64,000 bases of DNA from contig NZ_RHPJ01000002.1 of NCBI RefSeq assembly GCF_004786095.1, forward strand, positions 372,001 through 436,000, written 5' to 3'. This DNA comes from Serinibacter arcticus. Lineage in GTDB: Bacteria; Actinomycetota; Actinomycetes; Actinomycetales; Beutenbergiaceae. The position numbers were made by a program, and so were the translations under genes. This document shows positions 1 to 11,092 of the stretch, piece after piece; the first letter of the stretch is position 1; each line of letters begins with the position of its first letter. Under the pieces are notes generated by a model. It did not search any database, was not told the origin of the DNA, and saw only the letters and a list, made by a program, of their open reading frames with translations.

Positions 1-1104
1 CGGATCGACCGCACCCTCGAGCCGGTACCCGCGCTTCACCACGGTCCGGATCACCTGCTTCCCGACGGCGTCGCGCAGCCGCGCGATCGCGACCTCCGCC
101 GCGTGCGGATCGCGCGATCCGCCGGGCAGCGCACCGAGCACCGCGTCGCGGCTGACGACCGTGCCGACGTGGTCGGCCAGCAGGCGCAGCACCGCCAGCC
201 CCGACGGCGTGAGCGCGAGGTCGCGCCCGTCCAGGACGGCCCCGCCGCGACGCAGGTGCAGCGCGCCGGCCGACGTCGCCACCCCCGGCTGTGCCGCGTA
301 GTAGGTCGTGATCGCGCGCACGAACGAGCCGAGCCGGCCGCGGTCGGGGATGAGCGGTTCGAGTCCGGCGGTCCACAGCGGCGCGGCCGTGATGGGGCCG
401 ACGGCGGCCCACAGCACGTCGTCGCGGGTGAGCACCGCGTCCAGGATCCCGGCCTCGCGGGCGACGCCGAGCCACGCCGTCGCCGCGGGCGCGGACGTGA
501 AGGTGACGGCGTCGATCTCGCCGTCGGCGACGGCGCGCACGGACTCGAGCACCAGGACCGGGTCCTTCGGCGGCCCCCAGCGGTAGACGACGATGTTGGT
601 CACGCGCGCGCCGGCGTCGCGGAACTCCTCGTCCAGCCCGTCCGCGCCGGCGCCGTGGTGCTGGATGACGATGTCGAGACCGTCGACCCCCTCCTCCAGC
701 AGCAGCTCGGCGACCTCGGTCGACGTCTCCGACTCCGCCACCCAGTCGGCCGTCAGGCCGGCCGCCTGGATCGCACCGCGCGCCTTCGGACCGCGCGCGA
801 TGAGCCGGGCGGTGCCGAGCGCGCGCACCAGGTCCTCCGCGAGCCCCGCGGTGTCGGCGGCCTCGATCCAGGCCCGGAAGCCGATGCCGGTCGTCGCCAG
901 GACGACGTCGGGCGGACTCGCGATGACGGCGCGCGTGCGGTCGAGCAGCAGCTCGTCGTCGGCGTGCGGGAGCATGCTGAGCGCGGGGGCGTGCCGCGAT
1001 ATCCCGCCGCGCCTGGCCAGGGCTGCGGCCAGCTCGGTGGCCCGCCGCTCCGCCGTGATCAGCACGACACACCCCGTGAGGACCTGGTCGATGTGGCTGT
1101 TCAC
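1..1104 (-). CDS. Uroporphyrinogen-III synthase fused to winged-helix DNA-binding domain (partial)
   Basis: Probable bifunctional protein: an N-terminal HEM4 domain (about residues 10-270) that would cyclise hydroxymethylbilane to uroporphyrinogen III, the precursor of the siroheme needed by the nitrite reductase upstream in the operon, and a C-terminal OmpR-type winged helix (from about residue 285) that should bind DNA. The open frame runs without a stop to the window edge, so the C-terminus is missing. The start is a GTG overlapping the stop of the siroheme synthase gene by GTGA, which implies translational coupling. HemD-winged helix fusions beside nirBD are a known actinobacterial arrangement and are often annotated as transcriptional regulators; whether this one keeps synthase activity cannot be told from sequence. 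Confidence 0.85.
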   Translation of the reverse strand, partial: MNSHIDQVLTGCVVLITAERRATELAAALARRGGISRHAPALSMLPHADDELLLDRTRAVIASPPDVVLATTGIGFRAWIEAADTAGLAEDLVRALGTARLIARGPKARGAIQAAGLTADWVAESETSTEVAELLLEEGVDGLDIVIQHHGAGADGLDEEFRDAGARVTNIVVYRWGPPKDPVLVLESVRAVADGEIDAVTFTSAPAATAWLGVAREAGILDAVLTRDDVLWAAVGPITAAPLWTAGLEPLIPDRGRLGSFVRAITTYYAAQPGVATSAGALHLRRGGAVLDGRDLALTPSGLAVLRLLADHVGTVVSRDAVLGALPGGSRDPHAAEVAIARLRDAVGKQVIRTVVKRGYRLEGAVDP

Positions 1105-2357
1105 GAGCCCATTGTCGCGGCAGCGACCCCCCGGCCGCTCGCGGGCACGAGGAGTCCGGGATCGGCCACGTCACCCAGCACGATGACCGCGGGCGCCTTG
1201 ACCCGGCGCTCGGCGGCCGCGGCCGTCACCGTGGCGAGCGTCGCGTGCGTGACGCGCTGGTTCGGCAGCGTCCCGTTCTCCACGACGGCGACCGGCAGGT
1301 CCGCCCGCACGCCGGCGGCCAGGGCGGTGGTCGCCAGGTCGCCGAGCACCCCGACGCCCATGAGCACCACCACGGTGCACGTGGACTCCCGCAGCCCGGT
1401 GAGCGCCGCGCCCGAGAACCCGTCCTGCCCGTTCATCACGAGCACGCTGCCGACCACGCCGCGGTGCGTCAGCGGGATGCCGGCGGCGAGCGGCGCCGCG
1501 AAGGCGCTGCTGACACCGGGGACCACCGTGACCGGCACCCCGGCCGCCCGGCACGCGAGCACCTCCTCGCCGCCGCGCCCGTAGACGAACGGGTCACCGC
1601 CCTTGAGGCGGACGACGGCGCGTCCCAGCCGCGCGTGCTCGACCAGCAGGTCGCCGATCTGGGCCTGCGTGAAGCGGTGGTGGCCTGGCACCTTGCCGAC
1701 GTCGATGACCTGCACGCTGGCGGGCAGCTCGTCGAGCACGCCGACGGGACCGAGCCGGTCGGTCACGACGACGTCGGCCTGCGCCAGCGCGCGCCGCCCC
1801 TCCACGGTCATGAGGCCGAGCTCGCCCGGTCCGCCGCCGACCAGCGTGACGTGGCCGTGGCCCGGTCGGGGGTCGCGACGGCGCCGCAGGTCGACGGCGC
1901 CCTCCCGCAGGTGCGCGGCCAGCGCGTCGCGCGCGGCGACGCTCCGGCGCGGATCGGCGGCACCGGTGGAGACGACGCCGAGCACGAGGTCACCCGTCCG
2001 GGTGGTGGCGGGGGTGCGGGCCGAACCGGCGGCGGGGCGGCCGCGGCTGCCGGCGTCGATGCAGAAGATCCGGCGCTCCTCCGCCCACGCCACGACCGCG
2101 ACGTCGGTGACCGAGTCGCCCGTCGCGGTGTGCACGAGCCACGCGCCGTCGAGGTCGCCGGACTCGACCTCCCGCCGGTGCAGCACGACCTCACCGGCCA
2201 GGGCGAGGTCGCGCAGCGTCTCGCAGACGTCGGGGGCGACGACGGTCACGGCCGCGCCGTCGGCGAGCAGCGCCTGCACGCGGCGCGCCGCGACCGGCCC
2301 GCCGCCCGCGACGAGGACGGCGCGGCCCGTGAGGTCCAGGCCCATCAGCGTGGTCAC
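1101..2357 (-). CDS. cysG: Siroheme synthase (precorrin-2 dehydrogenase / uroporphyrinogen-III C-methyltransferase)
   Basis: Makes siroheme, the prosthetic group of NirB. The N-terminal part (residues 1-150) has a Rossmann GGGPVAARR dinucleotide site typical of the precorrin-2 dehydrogenase/ferrochelatase module. The C-terminal part (about 165-400) is a SAM-dependent uroporphyrinogen methyltransferase with the VGGGPGELGLMT loop and the RLKGGDPFVYGRGGEE motif. At 418 residues it is slightly shorter than the enterobacterial CysG (about 457). The start used is a GTG that overlaps the nirD stop as GTGA; an ATG four codons downstream is a possible alternative. It lies in the nirB-nirD-cysG-hemD operon with 4-nt overlaps throughout, so expression should follow nitrite reductase. 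Confidence 0.93.
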   Translation of the reverse strand: MTTLMGLDLTGRAVLVAGGGPVAARRVQALLADGAAVTVVAPDVCETLRDLALAGEVVLHRREVESGDLDGAWLVHTATGDSVTDVAVVAWAEERRIFCIDAGSRGRPAAGSARTPATTRTGDLVLGVVSTGAADPRRSVAARDALAAHLREGAVDLRRRRDPRPGHGHVTLVGGGPGELGLMTVEGRRALAQADVVVTDRLGPVGVLDELPASVQVIDVGKVPGHHRFTQAQIGDLLVEHARLGRAVVRLKGGDPFVYGRGGEEVLACRAAGVPVTVVPGVSSAFAAPLAAGIPLTHRGVVGSVLVMNGQDGFSGAALTGLRESTCTVVVLMGVGVLGDLATTALAAGVRADLPVAVVENGTLPNQRVTHATLATVTAAAAERRVKAPAVIVLGDVADPGLLVPASGRGVAAATMGS

Positions 2358-2809
2358 GAGGCGCTCTCGTCGAGCAGGACCCGGACGACGCCGTCGACCA
2401 CGGCCACCGGCCAGGTCCGCAGCCCGCCCTCGCCGGGCAGCGGCTCCTTGCCCGCGGCGTCGAGGCAGGCCCCGGTCCGCAGGTCGTAGACCTGCTTGTG
2501 CAGCGGCGAGGCGAGCGTGGGGACCTCCTCGCCGTCGACCAGCCGCGTGCCGACCAGGCCGCGCGCCATCACGTTCGCCCCCGTGACGGGGTCGCGGTGC
2601 TGGACGGCGAGCACGAGGTCGCCCACCGTGCGGACGAGCGCGATCTGGGTGCGGCGCGGTTCGCCGTCGACCGTCTCGGTCAGCAGCGCCGCGGCCCCGC
2701 GCTCCGGCGTCAGGTCGGTCAGGAGGCAGACGTCCTGGTGGCCGACGGCGGTGGCGTCGACGGCGGTGGCGTCGGTCGCGGCCTCGGCCGCCGCGCTCAG
2801 CGTGCTCAC
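2354..2809 (-). CDS. nirD: Nitrite reductase [NAD(P)H] small subunit NirD
   Basis: A 151-residue protein of the NirD family, the small partner of NirB in cytoplasmic assimilatory nitrite reductase. It has the Rieske-like beta fold of the family, recognisable in the LASPLHKQVYDLRTGAC segment, but lacks the Cys-X-His pairs of true Rieske proteins, as is normal for NirD, so it binds no cluster. The first 25 residues are an alanine-rich extension. GTG start overlaps the nirB stop (GTGA), so translation is probably coupled to NirB, giving matched subunit amounts. Confidence 0.92.
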   Translation of the reverse strand: MSTLSAAAEAATDATAVDATAVGHQDVCLLTDLTPERGAAALLTETVDGEPRRTQIALVRTVGDLVLAVQHRDPVTGANVMARGLVGTRLVDGEEVPTLASPLHKQVYDLRTGACLDAAGKEPLPGEGGLRTWPVAVVDGVVRVLLDESAS

Positions 2810-5412
2810 GAGCGCACCTCCAGGGTGGCGGGGGCGACCAGCACGGCGCCGGCGCGGCGCTCCTCGGCGGTGGCGGGGCGGATCTGGCCGCGCACCGGCA
2901 CGTACTGCAGGTCGGGGTCGCTCTCGCCCGGCGCGTTCACGAACGGTGCGAACTTGCGGAGCTTCTCGGGATCCTCGAGCGTCGCCTTCCACTCGTCGAC
3001 GTAGTTCGCCACGTGGGCGTCCATCTCGGCGTCGAGGTCGGCGGCGATCCCGAGGGAGTCCTCGAGCACGACGGCGCGGACGGTCTCCAGCCCACCCTCG
3101 AGGTCCTCCATCCACGGCGCGGTGCGCTGCAGGCGGTCGGCGGTGCGCACGTAGTAGAGGAGGAAGCGGTCGATGACGCGGATGAGCGTGTCGGTGTCGA
3201 GGTCCTCCGCGAGCAGCTGCGCGTGGCGCGGGGTGAACCCGCCGTTGCCGCCCACGTAGACGTTCCAGCCGTTGTCCGTGGCGATGACGCCGACGTCCTT
3301 GCCGCGCGCCTCGGCGCACTCGCGGGCGCAGCCCGAGACACCGAGCTTGATCTTGTGCGGCGAGCGCAGGCCGCGGTAGCGCAGCTCCAGCAACACCGCC
3401 AGGGCCACCGAGTCCTGCACGCCGAACCGGCACCACGTCGAGCCGACGCACGACTTCACGGTGCGCAGCGACTTGCCGTAGGCGTGGCCCGACTCGAACC
3501 CGGCCTCGATCAGCCTGGCCCAGATCTCGGGCAGCTGCTCCATGCGGGCGCCGAACATGTCCACGCGCTGGCCGCCGGTGATCTTCGTGTAGAGGCCGTA
3601 GTCGCGGGCGACCTCGCCGATCGCGATGAGCCCGGCCGGGGTGACCTCGCCGCCCGCCATCCGCGGCACCACCGAGTACGAGCCGTCCTTCTGGATGTTG
3701 GCCATGACGTGGTCGTTGGTGTCCTGCAGCGACGCACGCTCGCCCTCCAGGACGTGCGCGGGCGCCGTCGTGGCGAGGATGGAGGCGACGACGGGGCGGC
3801 AGATGTCGCAGCCGCGGCTGCCCGTGCGCCCGAACCGCTCCACGATCTCGCTGAACGTGCGCGTGCCCGCGAGGCGGACGGCGTCGTAGAGCTGCGCTCG
3901 CGAGAGCGCGAAGTGCTCGCACAGCGCGGTGCTGACGGAGATGCCGAGGCGCTCCAGCTCGGTGCCGACGAGCTTCTTCACCAGCGGGAGGCAGGAGCCG
4001 CAGCTCGTCCCGGCCTTCGTGCACGCCTTGACGGCGCCGATGTCGGTGCAGGCGTGCTCGGTGACGGCGGCGCGGACCTCGCCGGCGGAGACGTTGTTGC
4101 ACGAGCAGACGGTCGCGCTCTCGGGCAGCTCGAGGTCGGGGGCGCCACCGGTGCCCTCGGGGAGCAGGTACGCGGACGGGTCGCCCGGGAGCTCGGCACC
4201 GACCATCGGGCGGAGGGAGGCGTAGGCCGACGCATCGCCGACGAACACCCCGCCGAGGAGGGTGCGCGCGTCGTCGGACATCACGAGCTTCTTGTAGACG
4301 CCGGCGACCGGGTCCGCCCAGACGATCTCCATCGAGCGCTCGGTGCGCGCGAAGGCGTCCCCGAAGCTGGCGACGTCGACGCCGGAGAGCTTCAGCTTGG
4401 TCGCGGTGTCGGCGCCGGGGTAGGTCGCGGCGCCGCCGAGGAGCCGGTCGGCCACGATCTCGGCCATCGCGTAGCCGGGCGCCACGAGGCCGACGCACGA
4501 CCCCTGGATGCACGCGACCTCGCCGATCGCCCAGACGTGCGGCACCGCCGTCGCGCACGTGTCGTCCACGACGACGCCGCCGCGCTCGCCCACCGTGAGG
4601 CCCGCGGCCCGCGCGAGCTCGTCGCGCGGCCGGATGCCGGTCGCGAGGACGACGACGTCGACGTCCAGGCGCGTGCCGTCCGTGAAGTCGAGCCGGCCGA
4701 CGTGGCCGGTGCGGCGTGAGGGGACCATCGCCTTCGTGGCGGTGCCGACGCGGACGCCGACCTCCATCCCGTTGATGAGGCGCTTGAGCGCCTCGCCACC
4801 CCCGAGGTCGATCTGGGCATTCATCAGGTGGCTGCCGAACTGGATGACGGTGGCCTGCGCGCCGAGGGCCCGCAGCGCGCCCGCGGCCTCGAGGCCCAGC
4901 AGGCCGCCCCCGATGACGGCGCCGCGCACGGGGCGGTCGTAGGAGGCGCCGCGCCCGGCCTGCTCGCGCTCGGCGACCCAGCCGCGCAGCGCTGCGACGT
5001 CGTCGATCGTGCGGTAGACGAAGACACCCGGCAGGTCGGCGCCGGGGATCGGCGGGACGGCGGCCGAGGAGCCGGTGGCGAGCACGAGCTCGTCGTAGGG
5101 AGTGACGCGGCCGAGGTCGTCGGTGACCGTGCGGGCGGCGGTGTCGATCGCGGTGACGGGGGTGCCCGTGTGGAGGGTGACGAGCTCGTCGTGCCAGAGC
5201 GCGTCGTCGCCGAGCGAGAGCTCCTCGGGGTCGCGCTTGGAGAAGTAGGACGTGAGGGCGACGCGGTCATAGGGGCGACGCGGCTCGTCGGCGTAGACGC
5301 TGATGCGCCAGGAACCGGCGGTGTCGCGGGCGCGGAGCGCCTCGACGAGCCGGTGCGCCGTCATGCCGCCGCCGATCACCACGAGGTGACGGGGCTCGGT
5401 GTCCTGCGGCAT
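2806..5412 (-). CDS. nirB: Nitrite reductase [NAD(P)H] large subunit NirB
   Basis: Cytoplasmic enzyme that reduces nitrite to ammonium with NAD(P)H. The 868 residues are arranged as: FAD/NAD-binding oxidoreductase (GGGMTAHRLVEALR at residues 14-27; second Rossmann site GGGLLGLEAAGALRALGA), BFD-like [2Fe-2S] domain (CSCNNVS then CTKAGTSCGSC), nitrite/sulfite reductase ferredoxin-like half-domain, and the siroheme/[4Fe-4S] domain with CVGSTWCRFG and GVSGCARECAEARGKD carrying the cluster cysteines. Length is usual for NirB. First gene of the leftward nirB-nirD-cysG-hemD operon; a GlnR-like box lies about 93 nt upstream, which suggests nitrogen control. Confidence 0.96.
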   Translation of the reverse strand: MPQDTEPRHLVVIGGGMTAHRLVEALRARDTAGSWRISVYADEPRRPYDRVALTSYFSKRDPEELSLGDDALWHDELVTLHTGTPVTAIDTAARTVTDDLGRVTPYDELVLATGSSAAVPPIPGADLPGVFVYRTIDDVAALRGWVAEREQAGRGASYDRPVRGAVIGGGLLGLEAAGALRALGAQATVIQFGSHLMNAQIDLGGGEALKRLINGMEVGVRVGTATKAMVPSRRTGHVGRLDFTDGTRLDVDVVVLATGIRPRDELARAAGLTVGERGGVVVDDTCATAVPHVWAIGEVACIQGSCVGLVAPGYAMAEIVADRLLGGAATYPGADTATKLKLSGVDVASFGDAFARTERSMEIVWADPVAGVYKKLVMSDDARTLLGGVFVGDASAYASLRPMVGAELPGDPSAYLLPEGTGGAPDLELPESATVCSCNNVSAGEVRAAVTEHACTDIGAVKACTKAGTSCGSCLPLVKKLVGTELERLGISVSTALCEHFALSRAQLYDAVRLAGTRTFSEIVERFGRTGSRGCDICRPVVASILATTAPAHVLEGERASLQDTNDHVMANIQKDGSYSVVPRMAGGEVTPAGLIAIGEVARDYGLYTKITGGQRVDMFGARMEQLPEIWARLIEAGFESGHAYGKSLRTVKSCVGSTWCRFGVQDSVALAVLLELRYRGLRSPHKIKLGVSGCARECAEARGKDVGVIATDNGWNVYVGGNGGFTPRHAQLLAEDLDTDTLIRVIDRFLLYYVRTADRLQRTAPWMEDLEGGLETVRAVVLEDSLGIAADLDAEMDAHVANYVDEWKATLEDPEKLRKFAPFVNAPGESDPDLQYVPVRGQIRPATAEERRAGAVLVAPATLEVRS

Positions 5413-5795
5413 GGGGTCCTCCGGGCCTGCGATCGACGGGCCGAGCGGCTGCTCGGCTCGGTCCCGACGCTAGGGATGCCGTGTCTCGCGCTCGCACCGG
5501 GTGCGTTACGGGCGGGGAACATGTGGTGCACAGCGGGCGGCGGCGGCGTGTGAGGTTGCCGCGGTTCCCTGCGCGGTGGCGGGCGGCGGGCCGGCCGCCA
5601 GCCCTCTGCCGGGTGGCCGGTGCCCCGACCCGCCCCTCCCTGTGCACCGGTGGTCGCTCGCCCTGCTCGCTGTGCGCTCCTGGCCGTTCACAGGGCCCAT
5701 GACCGACGATCGGCGCACAGCCGAGGTACGCACGAGGCCGAACGTGCACAGCGAGCGGCGCGGTGCCGAGCGCCGTGCGGACCGGGAGGACTACG
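5413..5795. other. Intergenic region between nirB and a divergent lipoprotein gene
   Basis: No convincing gene in these 383 bases. The part next to nirB must hold the nirB promoter and contains a GlnR-like box (5505-5520). The rest is rich in short direct and inverted copies of GTGCACAG-type words (5526-5535, 5640-5647, 5744-5753), which recur in two other gaps of the window. A GGAGGA ribosome binding site at 5785-5790 serves the lipoprotein gene. Confidence 0.6.
5505..5520 (+). promoter_or_regulatory. Putative GlnR box upstream of nirBD
   Basis: The sequence reads GTTAC, six bases, GGAAC, matching the actinobacterial GlnR operator consensus GTNAC-N6-GNAAC. It lies about 93 bases upstream of the nirB start, a position suitable for activation. 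GlnR activates nirBD and nitrate genes in Streptomyces and mycobacteria; binding here is inferred. Confidence 0.55.
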
Positions 5796-6854
5796 GTGCC
5801 GCGCATGGGGCGCGGGGGACGGACTCGATCGATGGTGCTGCTGGCGGCGGCGCTCGCTGCGGTGGCGGCGGCGTGCAGCTCGCCGCCCGCGGACGAGCTC
5901 CCGGTGCCCGAGCTGCTGGCGCAGACGCCGACCGAGTCGCCGCTCGATGCCGCGTGGACGCGGATCTACGGGGCGAACGGCGTCGATCCGCTCGACTCCG
6001 AGCGCGACTTCCTCGACCAGCAGACGATCACCGAGACGTACGTCGCCGAGTGCATGGGCGAGCAGGGCTTCGAGTACATCCCGTTCGTGCCCGCGCGAGA
6101 GGCGGAGGTTCCGACAGGGAGCCACGAGCCGCCGGACGCCGCGGAGACGCTGGAGCAGGCGCGGCTCACCGGCTACGGGATCGTCGAGGACAGCCGGGCC
6201 GCCGCCGAGCAGGTCGTCGGTGAGCGGCCCAACGACGTTCTCAGGGCGGCGCTGTCCTCGTCCGAACGTGCCGCGTACGACCTGGTGCTCGACGGCTTCG
6301 AGCGGGACGTGGACGACCAGCTGGTGTTCGACGAGAGCGGCAACACCGTGACGCTGCCGGGTGCGGGGGAGACCTGCCGGGAGCGGGCCAACGACCACCT
6401 GAACGAGGTACGGCCGCCGACCCCGAGCGCTCTGAGCTCCGACCCGGTCTACATCGAGCTGACCGAGGCGTCCGGGGAGGTCACCGATCGCATGTCTGGC
6501 GATCGCCGGATGACCGACCTCAACGGTGAGTGGTCGACCTGCATGGCCGACGCCGGCTACTCCGGCCTCGTCGAGCCGTTCGAGGCCTGGGCTCTCGCGA
6601 GCGAAGCCTGGTCGGCGTGGATGAACGAGAACGCCGCCCCCGACGGCACCCTCCCTCTCGACGATCCCGAGGTCGCGCGGCTGGAGCAGCGAGAGATCAC
6701 CATCGCCGTCGACGACGCGACCTGTCAGCTCTCCACCACCTACTCCGACCGGTTCACGGCGATCCGCTACGCCTACGAGCAGCAGGTCGTCGACCTGTAC
6801 GCCGACGACTTCATCTACCTCGAACAGGCCTGGGCCCGCGGTACCGACGGCTGA
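5796..6854 (+). CDS. Putative lipoprotein of unknown function
   Basis: I do not recognise a family. A GTG start is chosen because GGAGGA lies 5 nt upstream; an ATG three codons later is also possible, while longer in-frame extensions lack a ribosome binding site. The protein of about 352 residues opens with a short basic stretch, a hydrophobic segment and a lipobox-like end before CSSPPADE, so it should be lipid-anchored outside the membrane. The mature part is acidic, alpha-helical in character and has four widely spaced cysteines (in AECMGEQGF, GETCRER, WSTCMADAG and ATCQLS) that could form two disulfides. It sits between the two halves of the nitrate cluster but on the opposite strand; no functional tie is visible. 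Confidence 0.75.
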   Translation: MPRMGRGGRTRSMVLLAAALAAVAAACSSPPADELPVPELLAQTPTESPLDAAWTRIYGANGVDPLDSERDFLDQQTITETYVAECMGEQGFEYIPFVPAREAEVPTGSHEPPDAAETLEQARLTGYGIVEDSRAAAEQVVGERPNDVLRAALSSSERAAYDLVLDGFERDVDDQLVFDESGNTVTLPGAGETCRERANDHLNEVRPPTPSALSSDPVYIELTEASGEVTDRMSGDRRMTDLNGEWSTCMADAGYSGLVEPFEAWALASEAWSAWMNENAAPDGTLPLDDPEVARLEQREITIAVDDATCQLSTTYSDRFTAIRYAYEQQVVDLYADDFIYLEQAWARGTDG

Positions 6855-6982
6855 CTCGCGACCCGTCACGGCCGCCCGAACTGCGACTGTGCGTTCCCTG
6901 TGCAACGCTGGCCGGGAGGGACGGTGACGACCGACCGTCCGCGCACACGGGGTCGTGCAGGACAGAGGCGAGGGGGATCGAC

Positions 6983-7354
6983 GTGGACGCGTTCGTGACG
7001 TGGGCGACGGTGGCGGCCGGCGTGATGAGCGTCCTGACGATCGTGGCGCTCGTGCTGCGCAGTCGCGCGTGGCGGGGCGCCGAACGTTGGTGGACCTCCT
7101 ACGGGGTTGCCGCGGTCGTGCTGTGGCTGGGGGTGCTGATCGCGCGGGTCGCGCCCGCCGTCATCGACGAGATGGGTCTGATCTTCCTCGGCGCCATGCT
7201 GCTCAACCTGGGCGTACTCGCACTCATCGTGTGGGAGCGGCGCCGATCTGAGAGTCGAGGCGTGAAGTACCGCGGGTCACCGCTCGTCTGGGGGGTCTTC
7301 GGGGTGGTCGGCGCGGTGCTCGTTCTCCGCTTCCTGGAGCTGCGCCTGCTCTGA
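6983..7354 (+). CDS. Small integral membrane protein, hypothetical
   Basis: A 123-residue protein with three or four predicted transmembrane segments and charged loops (SRAWRGAERW, WERRRSESRG). No family recognised. The GTG start at 6983 follows AGGGGG at a suitable distance; the same frame is open far upstream inside the preceding gene, but that part reads as an alternative-frame artefact. It follows the lipoprotein gene by 128 bases in the same direction and converges on nasB with an 11-base gap. Confidence 0.65.
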   Translation: MDAFVTWATVAAGVMSVLTIVALVLRSRAWRGAERWWTSYGVAAVVLWLGVLIARVAPAVIDEMGLIFLGAMLLNLGVLALIVWERRRSESRGVKYRGSPLVWGVFGVVGAVLVLRFLELRLL

Positions 7355-7364
7355 TTAGGCCGCC

Positions 7365-8896
7365 TCAGCGCGAGGCCGACGACGTCGCCCCGTCGCGCGC
7401 GGTCTCCGGGTCGGACTCGCGCAGCCACTCGACCACGCCGCCGACGGCGTCGGTGCACCCGCCGCACCCCGTCGTCGCCCTGGTGCACGCCGCGACGTCG
7501 GGAACCGAGCGGGCGCCGTCGCGCCACGCCGCCACGACCTGTCCCTTGGTGACGCTGTTGCAGCGGCAGAGCGTGGCGCCGTCGGGCATCCGCAGCGGCG
7601 TCTCCGCCTCGACCGCCGCCCCCGCGACCGGCCGCAGCAGCAGCTGCGCGGGGTCGGCGGGCACGAGCGTGCCGCGCGTGTAGGCCGCCACCAGGTCGGA
7701 GGCCACCCGTCCGCCGCCCACGCACGTAGCCCCGATCACGCGCCGATCGAGCACGACGACCTCGAGGTGACGGCCGCCGTCGGGATCCTCCAGCGCCACG
7801 CGCCGCGACCCCTCCGGCCGGTGCGCCCCGCCGCTCACCCCCATGCTCACGACGTCGATCCCCGCGCCCTTGACGCGCACGACGTCGGCACCCCCGGCGG
7901 GGAGCGGGGCGTCATCCGCCGCGTCGGCGACGGCGTCGAGACCGGTCCCGGACTCCAGCGCCGCCCGGCGTCGCTCCAGCACGACGGCGAGCCGCCGCGC
8001 CTGCTCCCAGCCCTGCGCCACGAGCCCGGTCGACCCCTGCGGCGGCTGCGCGCAGTCGCCGGCGGCGAACACCCGCGGGTCACCGGGGCTCGCGAGATCC
8101 GCGCCCACGACGACGCCGCGGCTCACCGGCAGCCCGGCCGCCCGGGCGAGCTCCACGTCGGGCTGCGTCCCGGCCGCGAGCACCACGAGGTCGGTGAGCA
8201 CCTGGCTCCCGTCCGCGAGCGTGAGCGAGGTGACGCGACCACCGGTGTGCCCGACGGCGGTCGGCCGCGACCCCGCCCGGACCCGCACCCCGGCGCGCTC
8301 CAGCACGCCCGTCGTGGCCGTGCCGGCGCCCGATCCGAGCTGCCGATCCATCACGTGGTCACCGCCGTGCACGATCGTCGTCGCGACGCCGTGCCCGGCC
8401 AGCGCCAGCGCGATCTCGACCCCCAGCACGCCGCCGCCGACGACGCAGGCGCGCCGCGCTTCGTGCACCTGCCCGAGGATCCCGACGGCGTCGTCCAGAT
8501 CGCGCAGCACGTGCACCCCGGCGTCGGGCAGGAGGGGCAGGTCGGCGAGCCCCGACACGTCCGGCACGCGCGCCGCGGCGCCCGTCGCCAGCACGAGGGC
8601 GTCGTAGGGGTGGGCGTCCCCGGCGTCGTCGAGCACCACGCGCGCCTCGCGATCGAGGGCGACGGCGCGGCGGCCCGTCAGCATCCGCCCGGCGCCCGCC
8701 CCCAGCGACGGCAGCCGAATCGCTGCGGGGGCGTAGCGCCCGGCGACGACCTCCGAGAGCAGCACGCGGTTGTACGGCTCTGCCTGCTCGGCGCCGAGCA
8801 CGACGACGTCGTCCGTCACCCCCGCGGGCCGGTGGTTGGCCAGCTCGTCAAGCACCCGGTGCCCGACCATCCCGTGCCCCACGACCACGATGCGCA

Positions 8897-8897
<1 letters not shown>
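7365..8897 (-). CDS. nasB: Assimilatory nitrate reductase electron-transfer subunit (FAD/[2Fe-2S])
   Basis: A 510-residue flavoprotein that should pass electrons from NAD(P)H to the nitrate reductase encoded just upstream. The N-terminal 300 residues form an FAD-dependent pyridine-nucleotide reductase ([19 protein letters not shown] site; [20 protein letters not shown] site; AAGDCAQPP near the flavin). A central reductase C-terminal-like domain precedes a BFD-like [2Fe-2S] domain at the end, with CRCNSVTKG and [11 protein letters not shown] supplying four cysteines. The ATG overlaps the nasC stop as ATGA. It resembles the first half of NirB without the sulfite reductase part, the typical NasB architecture. 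Confidence 0.88.

Positions 8898-11088
<2,191 letters not shown>

Positions 11089-11092
<4 letters not shown>

Noticed and set aside
103-2586. Several long plus-strand open frames across the hemD-cysG-nirD genes
   Set aside because: They lie antisense to genes with clear family motifs and have no recognisable products.
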